Below are positions 1 to 5,634 of a stretch of 5,634 nt of DNA, in pieces. Numbering within the stretch: position 1 is the first letter of the stretch; each line of letters opens with the position of its first letter. Made by a program: the position numbers and the translations under genes. Source of the DNA: Calditrichota bacterium (GTDB taxonomy: Bacteria > Zhuqueibacterota > Zhuqueibacteria > Residuimicrobiales > Krinioviventaceae); assembly GCA_003818595.1 (NCBI GenBank), contig RPQV01000263.1, positions 1 through 5,634 on the forward strand, written 5' to 3'. The notes beneath the pieces were generated by a model. That model was not told the DNA's origin. It did not search any database and saw nothing but the letters and a program-made list of their open reading frames with translations.

Positions 1-150
1 AGCGCAGTGAATGGCGGGGATCTCGGTTATTTCCGCAAAGGGGATTTTTCCGCAGTCATTGAAAACGCCATTATTGAACTCAAAGTAGGACAAATCAGCG
101 GCATCGTCGAAACGCCCAATGGATTCAATATTTTCAAGCGCCTCGAGTAA
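1..150 (+). CDS. Peptidyl-prolyl cis-trans isomerase, parvulin/PpiC type (C-terminal fragment)
   Basis: Frame 1 is open from the window edge to TAA at 148-150, giving 49 residues of a protein whose start lies outside the window. The fragment reads GGDLGYFRKGDF near its beginning, then an alternating helix/strand segment with LKVGQISGIVETPNGF and a closing FKRLE. This is the signature of the end of a parvulin rotamase domain: the GGDLG(Y/W)F strand, the 'L..G.(I/V)S..V.T..G.' helix-strand, and a final strand in which a Y/F-H/N-I-(I/F) motif carries substrate-contact residues. In this family the enzyme isomerises prolyl bonds, usually on exported proteins in the periplasm (PpiC, SurA, PrsA relatives). 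The protein stops right after the rotamase domain, so any chaperone or membrane-anchor domains would have to be N-terminal. The next gene starts 8 nt downstream, suggesting co-transcription. The particular subfamily cannot be decided from this fragment. Confidence 0.85.
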   Translation, partial: SAVNGGDLGYFRKGDFSAVIENAIIELKVGQISGIVETPNGFNIFKRLE

Positions 151-158
151 CTTGATTC

Positions 159-854
159 ATGTCCGGCACGGCTGTTGACAAGTCAAATTCTGTCCTCATT
201 GCTTTGCCTGTTTACAATGAAGAGGATTTTCTCGCGACGTGTCTGCAGGAAATTTCCGCGTTTATTCCTCTTGACGATACTGTAGTAATCGATGACGGTT
301 CGACCGATAGCAGCGCAGAATGTGCTGCCTTGACAGGTGTTCGAGTGATTCGCCATGCGCGAAATTCCGGCAAAGGCGCGGCCATTTTGACCGCGCTTTA
401 TTTTGCCAACCTGCGCCGATACCCATGGATCGTGTTCATGGACGGTGACGGTCAGCATCCTGCCGGCGCGTTGCCCGCTTTTATTGAATGCGTTCGGAGC
501 AACCGCGCTGATTTGATTAACGCCAATCGGCAGCAGCGCCCGGGTAAAATGCCTTTAGCGCGTCAATTGAGCAACGGCATCACCTCCTTGATGATATCGC
601 TCTTGATCGGGCAGAGAATTCATGATAGTCAATGTGGATTTCGTGCCTTGAGATTGTCCATGCTTGAAGATATTCAATTAAAGAGCGGCGGCTTTCAGTT
701 GGAAACCGAACTGATTCTCAAGCTGGGGAAAAAAGGCGCCTGCATCGCAGAAGTGCCGATTGAAACCATCTATGGAACGGAGAAAAGTTCCATACATCAC
801 ATTCGGGATACGATTAAATTTATAAAACTCTATTTGAACAGTTTCTGGTGGTAA
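159..854 (+). CDS. Family 2 glycosyltransferase, dolichyl/polyprenyl-phosphate sugar synthase-like
   Basis: The 231-residue product has a GT-A fold signature throughout. PVYNEE lies at residues 17-22, VIDDGSTD at 43-50 (nucleotide-binding Asp), NSGKGAAI at 69-76, MDGDGQHP at 94-101 (the DxD-like metal/nucleotide-sugar site, D95 and D97), DSQCGFRA at 156-163, and FQLETEL at 179-185 with acidic residues in the catalytic-base region. This order matches the DPM1/DPG-synthase-like branch of GT2, enzymes that usually move a sugar from a nucleotide donor to a polyprenyl phosphate on the cytoplasmic membrane face. The length matches that branch. No transmembrane helix is evident; the C-terminal stretch around 212-231 (HHIRDTIKFIKLYLNSFWW) is aromatic and could contact the membrane. 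The ATG at 159 is the only sensible start, but has only a weak GAG at 145-147 as a ribosome site. Donor and acceptor are not determinable, and a role in glycolipid or protein glycosylation is equally possible. Confidence 0.88.
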   Translation: MSGTAVDKSNSVLIALPVYNEEDFLATCLQEISAFIPLDDTVVIDDGSTDSSAECAALTGVRVIRHARNSGKGAAILTALYFANLRRYPWIVFMDGDGQHPAGALPAFIECVRSNRADLINANRQQRPGKMPLARQLSNGITSLMISLLIGQRIHDSQCGFRALRLSMLEDIQLKSGGFQLETELILKLGKKGACIAEVPIETIYGTEKSSIHHIRDTIKFIKLYLNSFWW

Positions 855-857
855 TGA

Positions 858-1520
858 ATGGTAAACTTGATTAATAAAACAGAACCTTCTCCGGCGACCC
901 GCAAAACCGGACTGATCCGCAGACTCTATGATTGGGTACTCCATTGGGCCGATTCTCCTTATGGCGCAATCGCACTCTTTGCTTTGAGCTTTGCCGAGGC
1001 GTCTTTTTTCCCGATTCCGCCGGATGTGCTGCTCATCGCCTTGGTTTTGGGTAAGCAAAATAAAGCGTTTCGATTTGCGCTCATTTGCACCGTGGCCTCG
1101 GTTTTAGGCGCTTCATTTGGTTACGGTATCGGCTTTCGCTTGTGGTGGAGTGAGCCGGGGGTATTTTCAGGGATCGCGGATTGGTTTTTCCGCCATATTC
1201 CCGGATTCAGTCATGAAATATTTTACAGCGTCAAAAGACTTTATGAAAAATGGAACTTTTGGGTGGTTTTCACCGCCGGCTTTACGCCGATCCCGTTCAA
1301 AGTTTTCACCATCACTGCCGGATCGTTTAATGTGAGTTTTCCCATGATGATTCTCGCCTCGATCATCAGCCGCGCCGCCCGTTTTTATCTGGTTGCCGGC
1401 ATGATCTGGAAGTGGGGCGAACCCATTAAAGGCTTTATTGATAAATATTTCAATTGGCTCGCACTGGCGTTCACGGTTTTATTGGTGGGCGGTTTTGCGG
1501 TGATCAAGTATGTGTTGTAA
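858..1520 (+). CDS. DedA/VTT-domain inner membrane protein, YqaA subfamily
   Basis: The 220-residue hydrophobic protein carries the hallmark FAEASFFPIPPDVLL at residues 45-59, GFTPIPFKVFTITAG at 141-155 and the Arg-containing SRAARF at 171-176. These are the two proline-rich re-entrant segments and the conserved Arg of the VTT (SNARE-associated/DedA) fold, in the form typical of YqaA-like proteins. Hydrophobic segments fall at about 35-60, 72-95, 135-155, 162-182 and 198-218, so it should sit in the inner membrane. Some DedA-superfamily members recycle undecaprenyl phosphate or scramble phospholipids; whether the YqaA branch does so is not shown by this sequence. The ATG lies 3 nt after the TAA of the glycosyltransferase, and the only purine-rich ribosome-site candidate (GGTGG, 847-851, 6 nt upstream) lies inside that upstream gene, which points to translational coupling. 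The N-terminal 20 residues are polar and basic, somewhat longer than in compact relatives. Confidence 0.88.
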   Translation: MVNLINKTEPSPATRKTGLIRRLYDWVLHWADSPYGAIALFALSFAEASFFPIPPDVLLIALVLGKQNKAFRFALICTVASVLGASFGYGIGFRLWWSEPGVFSGIADWFFRHIPGFSHEIFYSVKRLYEKWNFWVVFTAGFTPIPFKVFTITAGSFNVSFPMMILASIISRAARFYLVAGMIWKWGEPIKGFIDKYFNWLALAFTVLLVGGFAVIKYVL

Positions 1521-1533
1521 TTCAGGGACGAAT

Positions 1534-1640
1534 TGATTTTTCCGGTCGCCAGACCCCGGGGTTGCCGCCTGAAGACATTGTTGTAATCCCATTTTTCTAT
1601 CGGCGACAACCCCGGAGTCTGGAGCCCAAAATGATTTTTC
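1534..1640. repeat. Exact 9-bp direct repeat bracketing the inverted repeat
   Basis: TGATTTTTC occurs at 1534-1542 and again at 1632-1640, flanking the large inverted repeat with 6 nt on the left and 9 nt on the right. Direct repeats of about 9 bp around a palindromic unit are what a target-site duplication of a small non-autonomous element would look like. The motif is T-rich and could recur by chance in an AT-rich spacer, and the unequal distance to the arms weakens the case. The interval holds no coding region. Confidence 0.35.
1549..1622. repeat. Long imperfect inverted repeat, 21-nt arms, 32-nt loop
   Basis: The arm at 1549-1569 (core GACCCCGGGGTTG) pairs with the arm at 1602-1622 (core CAACCCCGGAGTC) at 19 of 21 positions. 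Both mismatches are C against A on the + strand, so in a - strand transcript both become G·U pairs and the hairpin would be paired throughout. The spacer between the arms (1570-1601) is 32 nt and not obviously structured. The element begins 28 nt after the YqaA stop and ends 60 nt before the tRNA. No uridine run directly follows the + strand stem, so it is not a canonical intrinsic terminator. It may act as a 3'-end stabiliser for the upstream operon mRNA, or be one copy of a dispersed palindromic repeat (REP/MITE-like). The palindrome is directly visible; its function is unknown. Confidence 0.75.
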
Positions 1641-1642
1641 TG

Positions 1643-1671
1643 TTGCTTTTAAGATGATAATTCTCTATATT
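1643..1671 (+). promoter_or_regulatory. Probable sigma70-like promoter of the tRNA-Pro gene
   Basis: TTGCTT at 1643-1648 and TATATT at 1666-1671 are separated by exactly 17 bp, placing a transcription start near 1678 and leaving a 5' leader of about five bases before the tRNA. The -10 matches TATAAT at five of six positions and the -35 matches TTGACA at three or four. If the organism uses the Bacteroidota sigma factor, whose consensus differs, this match could be fortuitous. Confidence 0.5.
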
Positions 1672-1682
1672 TTTCAGTTGTT

Positions 1683-1796
<114 letters not shown>

Positions 1797-1815
1797 GCAA
1801 ACCATCCTGATTCCA

Positions 1816-4800
1816 TCAGGGAGTTGGTGCACAGGGGAAATAGAGACAAAATTCCGCTCCTTCTCCGGGACGGCTCTTCACATCGATATAGCCATTGCTC
1901 TGTTTCACAAATCCATACACTATTGAAAGTCCTAAACCGGTGCCTTTGCCTTTTTCTTTGGTGGTGAAAAATGGATCAAAGATGGAAGTCAAGTTTTGTT
2001 CAGCTATCCCCACGCCGGTATCTCTGATGATCAGTGCGGTATATTTTCCTGGCTTGATGGAAAAGTTTTCATAAACATAGAGTCTTTTAAAAGATGCGGG
2101 AAAGATTTCAATGGATAAGACGCCGCCTTCGGGCATGGCATCGCGCGCGTTGATAACCAGGTTGATGACCGCATTTTCCATCTGATTAGGATCGACAATG
2201 ATTGAACAGCTCTTTTCTTCACATTTTAATTCAAGTCGGATGTTGTTGCCGATGATTCGTTCGAGCAAATGATGGATATTTTCGAGCAGGGTTTTCAAGT
2301 TGACTTGTCTGGGTTGAAGGGACTGCTTGCGACTGAAAGAGAGCAATTGTTGAATTAACTGTTCAGCTCGAACTCCTGCCTGATCAATTCGTTCGGCTGT
2401 TTTGAGCACCGCAGGATCCCCGTCATTTTTCTGCATCAAAAGTGAGCAGTAGCCCCGAATAATGGTCAAAATGTTATTAAAATCATGCGCGATGCCACCC
2501 GTCAACCGATCAATCGCTTCCATTTTCTGCGCCTGGTGCAACTGATCCTGAAGTTTCACCATTTCTGAAATATCCTGAAGGGTGACTCGGATGATACTGT
2601 TATCGTTAAAGTCATCTCGGACTGTCTTGTATTTGACTGCCATGATGACTGGTTTTCCATTTTTATGCTGGTATCTTCTTTCGATACGTCCTTCATTGGC
2701 ATTGACAATCACGATTTGATAAAAGTGTCGCCGCGCATCCTCCACCTCTTCCGCGGCGACAAAGTCGAAAATGGGTTTTCCCACCATTTCATCGATAGAA
2801 TAGCCCAATAATTCGGCTGCTGTTCTGTTTTCCTGGATGATGACGCCGTCAAAATTGAGCTCGAGATAGCCGATGGGCGCCTCATGAAATAAGCTCTGAT
2901 ACCGTTTTCGTGAGGCTTCAAGGAGTTTATTTTTATCTTCCAATTCGAAGGTTCGCAGCCTGATCATTTCCTCCAAATGCTGCTGCTCATTCTCCAATCG
3001 TCTCAGCCGCAATCTGAAGGAGAAGAAAATCAACAGCGCCAACAGCAGAATGCTCACAATTCGAAAAGGGGTTGTCATCCATATCGGCGGAATCCAGGCA
3101 ATATCGAGGGAGATTCCCGTTTCGTTCCAAATATTTTGTGATCCTGCGCCTTTAACATGAAAAACATAATGACCCGGGGGTATGTTGGTATATCTGACAG
3201 AATTAGTCTTGACCGCACTGTTCCACTTTTCTTCAAAACCTTCGAGGTAATAGGCGTAACGATTGAATTCCGGTCGAATGTAGTCGAGAACCGCAAACTC
3301 AAATGAGATCATATTTTCAAAATGAGGGAGTTCCAGGCTTTTGACTTCTGCGGCGTGTATACCCTCGAAAAGCGGTTGATCGAATTTTGAGATCAGGGTC
3401 ATGGCGATGGAGGGTGGTTCTGTACGGGCGACAAAATCTGCGGGATTAAAATGAACCAGGCCGTTTCTGGTGCCCAAGAAGAGACGATCCCGTGAAGCAA
3501 CAGCTGCGTTCATACAAAAATTATTCATGAATCGCGCATTATGCCGATCAAAATAGCGTATTGAACCTGATGCACCATCCATCTCTATGAGCGAATTTCC
3601 CGTCGCAATCCAGAGGTCACTTTTTTCATCTTCCACAATGGCTTGAATGGGAGAGGAAGGCAAACCCTGGTTGTGACCATATTGTTCGATTAAACTGTCG
3701 CCAGTGAATTTATTCAAGCCGGATTCAGTTCCAATCCATAGTAAACCTTTGCGGTCCTGATAAAGCGTGCTCACACGATCGTTGCTGAGATGACTTTTAT
3801 TGCGAAAGGTGTTGAAATGTTTTGTTCGGTTATCATAGATGGATAATCCTCCATCTGAGCCGATGGCAATCTGCCCATTTTGCAGGGTGAGAATGGAACT
3901 GATCCATTTTCCGCCGAGACGGTCGTTAAATTCATAATAACCATCATAGCGATCGATTTTTTGCGAAGGTGGATGCAGGCAATTCAGACCACTGCCGTCT
4001 GTGCCGATCCATATCGTACCGCTGGAATCTTGCGCCAGCGCAGTTATTTCATTTGAGGAAAGGCTGTTTGCATCATCAGGCTGATGGTGATACCGCTTGA
4101 TATTTCCATGCCTGTCGATATGAATGACTCCGGCAGCGCCGCCCTGGATCATCCCAAACCAATATCCTTTATCACGATCGCGAAATCCCGCTCGTACGAG
4201 AGAGCCCTTTTGGAATATTTCTGCCTGCTGTTCTATGGGAAATGCAGACAGTGAGTTCCGCCTTGTATCCCAAAAGTATAACCTTTCGAAGGTTCCGATG
4301 CAGACACTGTCTTTTCCTGCCGGAAACATCATATTGATTTCCTGCCCCGCTGATTTTGCTGCAGGCGTTCCCATGCGTTCGTGTTTAAAAATTAAATTGT
4401 TGGGGACAAAACTATTCACTCCGCCATAATAGGTGCCGAACCATAAAACTCCGGATCGGTCCTGAGATATTGAAATGATGTTATTGTCCGCCAAAGATCC
4501 CGTTAGATGATCATCATGAAAATAACCCGTTGCTCGGCCAAAGTGGGGATCAAACAAATTCAAGCCCCATTCAGTGCCGACCCAAATACGTTGGTCGGAA
4601 TCAATAAAAACGACATTGATACGGTTTTTGCTGATGACATCTGCTGAATCATTTTGATTATAATAGTGCGTAAATTTTAAGGTGTGCGGGTTGTATAAAT
4701 CAAGACCCCCCAGGGTGCCGATCCACAGATTCCCTTCCTGGTCAAACGCTACACTCCTGACATGATTGGAAATCAAACCGTCATTTTGTCCCTGCTGCTG

Positions 4801-5457
4801 ACGGATAAGGTGATGTTCATACGTTCGGGTGTTCAACTTGAACAAGCCGCTGTCTGTCGCAATCCATAGAGAGCCGTCAGGATCGCCGGCGACATGCCAG
4901 ATTCGATTTTTATCTTCACTGCCCTTTTGTTCGAGGTCAAACAGAAATCGTTTCCATGTCGATTGCTGCACATCAAATGCGTTCAATCCCCATGAAGTAC
5001 CCGCCCATATGATGCCCTGATCGTCTTCAAACAGTGATGTGATATAGCTGGAAGTGAGTTTCCCCTCGGCGCTTGGATCTGCTTCAAAAAAGAGAGCTGA
5101 CGAGCGATCGGGAGCGATGCAGCTGAGGCCGGCAGCGGTACCAACCCAAATATTGCCTTGTCGATCCTCCAGCAGCGAATTGACATGATTGTTGGGAATC
5201 AATGGGTTGATGGTGTCTCCATCTGAGAGAGAATAGCATTTGACGCCGTCATAAACCGTCAATCCGTTTGGAGTTCCCATCCACATGAAACCTCGTCGAT
5301 CTTGAATGATCGACGTCACCTGATCTGAGTTCAATCCTTTTTCGACGTCGAGGGTTGTGAACAAGAGCTCTTGCGCGGGAGATGAGGATTGCAGGGCGGA
5401 GAACAACAGCATGCAAGTCAGTAATAAAAAGCATTTGTTTTTACTAAACATGATCAT
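1816..5457 (-). CDS. Membrane sensor histidine kinase: periplasmic two-component propeller, Y_Y_Y, PAS, HisKA, HATPase
   Basis: The 1213-residue protein opens with a signal peptide (about 1-28, SPA before the likely cut, no lipobox). Fourteen blade motifs of the W-(I/V)-G-T..G-L type follow at roughly 56, 101, 148, 195, 242, 289, 336, 383, 431, 480, 528, 571, 613 and 657, enough for two seven-bladed propellers. A Y_Y_Y domain follows (about 725-790, with YYLEGFEEKWN and NIPPGHYVFHVKG), then one membrane helix (about 798-814), a charged coiled coil (817-850) and a PAS domain (about 852-970). The kinase core has phosphoacceptor His991 in GGIAHDFNNIL, an N box (NLVINARDAM, 1099-1108), G1 (DTGVGI, 1146-1151), an F box (DPFFTTKE) and G2 (GTGLGLS, 1172-1178); all look intact. 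It should sense a periplasmic ligand, often a glycan in this family, and phosphorylate a separate regulator. Unlike Bacteroides hybrid systems there is no receiver or AraC domain after the ATPase. The first ATG is annotated, but ATG at 5451 has a better-spaced GTGAG (9 nt rather than 3), so translation may begin two codons later. The ligand is unknown. Confidence 0.95.
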   Translation of the reverse strand: MIMFSKNKCFLLLTCMLLFSALQSSSPAQELLFTTLDVEKGLNSDQVTSIIQDRRGFMWMGTPNGLTVYDGVKCYSLSDGDTINPLIPNNHVNSLLEDRQGNIWVGTAAGLSCIAPDRSSALFFEADPSAEGKLTSSYITSLFEDDQGIIWAGTSWGLNAFDVQQSTWKRFLFDLEQKGSEDKNRIWHVAGDPDGSLWIATDSGLFKLNTRTYEHHLIRQQQGQNDGLISNHVRSVAFDQEGNLWIGTLGGLDLYNPHTLKFTHYYNQNDSADVISKNRINVVFIDSDQRIWVGTEWGLNLFDPHFGRATGYFHDDHLTGSLADNNIISISQDRSGVLWFGTYYGGVNSFVPNNLIFKHERMGTPAAKSAGQEINMMFPAGKDSVCIGTFERLYFWDTRRNSLSAFPIEQQAEIFQKGSLVRAGFRDRDKGYWFGMIQGGAAGVIHIDRHGNIKRYHHQPDDANSLSSNEITALAQDSSGTIWIGTDGSGLNCLHPPSQKIDRYDGYYEFNDRLGGKWISSILTLQNGQIAIGSDGGLSIYDNRTKHFNTFRNKSHLSNDRVSTLYQDRKGLLWIGTESGLNKFTGDSLIEQYGHNQGLPSSPIQAIVEDEKSDLWIATGNSLIEMDGASGSIRYFDRHNARFMNNFCMNAAVASRDRLFLGTRNGLVHFNPADFVARTEPPSIAMTLISKFDQPLFEGIHAAEVKSLELPHFENMISFEFAVLDYIRPEFNRYAYYLEGFEEKWNSAVKTNSVRYTNIPPGHYVFHVKGAGSQNIWNETGISLDIAWIPPIWMTTPFRIVSILLLALLIFFSFRLRLRRLENEQQHLEEMIRLRTFELEDKNKLLEASRKRYQSLFHEAPIGYLELNFDGVIIQENRTAAELLGYSIDEMVGKPIFDFVAAEEVEDARRHFYQIVIVNANEGRIERRYQHKNGKPVIMAVKYKTVRDDFNDNSIIRVTLQDISEMVKLQDQLHQAQKMEAIDRLTGGIAHDFNNILTIIRGYCSLLMQKNDGDPAVLKTAERIDQAGVRAEQLIQQLLSFSRKQSLQPRQVNLKTLLENIHHLLERIIGNNIRLELKCEEKSCSIIVDPNQMENAVINLVINARDAMPEGGVLSIEIFPASFKRLYVYENFSIKPGKYTALIIRDTGVGIAEQNLTSIFDPFFTTKEKGKGTGLGLSIVYGFVKQSNGYIDVKSRPGEGAEFCLYFPCAPTP

Positions 5458-5501
5458 GCACTCACATCTGGATCGACGACTGCCGCTTGCCGATGAATTT
5501 T

Positions 5502-5526
5502 AATAATCTATATACCAGGGATTATT
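5502..5526. promoter_or_regulatory. Inverted repeat around TATATA upstream of the sensor kinase; possible operator/promoter
   Basis: AATAATC at 5502-5508 and GATTATT at 5520-5526 are perfect inverted 7-mers separated by 11 nt. The spacer begins with TATATA (5509-5514), which read on the - strand could be a -10 box for the kinase gene and would give a leader of about 45 nt. No convincing -35 lies 17 bp upstream on that strand. The arrangement would suit a regulator binding over the promoter, but AT-rich 7-mers arise easily by chance. Confidence 0.3.
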
Positions 5527-5573
5527 GATGTTGCTTCAGCCGAATTTAAAACTCAGAAAGACGACATTATCTT

Positions 5574-5602
5574 TTGGTTAAATTAAAAGAAATATTTATA
5601 TT
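5574..5602 (+). promoter_or_regulatory. Promoter-like sequence reading rightward out of the window
   Basis: TTGGTT (5574-5579) and TATATT (5597-5602) are separated by exactly 17 bp, in an AT-rich stretch that is the natural place for a divergent promoter. The -10 matches the sigma70 consensus at five of six positions and the -35 at three. The window ends in AGGTGA (5629-5634), which looks like a ribosome binding site, so a + strand start codon may lie just beyond the edge. No coding region on the + strand is visible in 5458-5634. Confidence 0.35.
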
Positions 5603-5634
5603 TGCAAGGTTATTCCAACACAAATCGCAGGTGA

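Noticed and set aside
678..1058. 126-codon open frame on the - strand
   Set aside because: It is antisense to the glycosyltransferase and YqaA genes, shows no recognisable motif, and both sense genes are clearly real.
1549..1622. Intrinsic terminator for the glycosyltransferase/YqaA operon
   Set aside because: The 32-nt loop and the absence of a T run immediately after the stem make a canonical intrinsic terminator unlikely, although an mRNA-stabilising role remains open.
1454..1657. 67-codon open frame on the + strand through the palindromic spacer
   Set aside because: It overlaps the end of the YqaA gene in another frame and its sequence is dictated by the inverted repeat; no protein features are seen.
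4124..4429. 101-codon open frame on the + strand
   Set aside because: It lies opposite the second propeller of the sensor kinase, is proline- and serine-rich with no family signature, and has no ribosome site of note.
1816..5457. Possible hybrid two-component system with fused receiver and AraC domains
   Set aside because: The protein ends about 35 residues after the G2 ATP-binding motif, and the downstream - strand holds only a terminator and the tRNA.
1816..5457. Repeated DNA from recurring blade motifs resembling a tandem repeat array
   Set aside because: The periodicity of about 45 residues is a protein-level propeller repeat with divergent codons, not a DNA repeat or CRISPR array.

Overview
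The window reads as a piece of a Gram-negative-type bacterial chromosome of moderate GC content. It carries housekeeping and envelope genes on the + strand and one very large sensor kinase gene on the - strand. The periplasmic propeller / Y_Y_Y sensor architecture, a tRNA gene without an encoded CCA end and the lack of strong Shine-Dalgarno sequences would fit a member of the Bacteroidota / Calditrichota / KSB1 / Ignavibacteria neighbourhood. That placement is an inference from gene content, not something the sequence proves.

Left part (1-1520, + strand): the 3' end of a parvulin-type peptidyl-prolyl isomerase, then a DPM-like family 2 glycosyltransferase 8 nt later, then a YqaA-type DedA/VTT membrane protein 3 nt later. 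The tight spacing suggests one operon. The last two genes may share a theme of polyprenyl-phosphate-linked sugar and lipid carrier handling, but this is a hypothesis.

Middle part (1521-1815): a 170-nt spacer, mostly a near-perfect 21-nt inverted repeat with a 32-nt loop, bracketed by an exact 9-bp direct repeat. After it come a plausible sigma70-like promoter, a tRNA-Pro(CGG) gene and a strong symmetric terminator. The terminator can serve both the tRNA (+) and the convergent sensor kinase gene (-).

Right part (1816-5457, - strand): one 1213-residue sensor histidine kinase with a signal peptide, 14 recognisable propeller blade motifs (two seven-bladed propellers), a Y_Y_Y domain, one membrane helix, a coiled coil, a PAS domain and a complete HisKA/HATPase core. 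It has no receiver or AraC output domain, so it is not a one-piece hybrid two-component system; a separate response regulator must lie outside the window.

Right edge (5458-5634): an AT-rich upstream region with an inverted repeat around a TATATA box and a rightward promoter-like sequence that would drive a divergent gene beyond the window. I found no CRISPR array, transposase or defence gene. The least explained item is the palindromic element at about 1534-1640.
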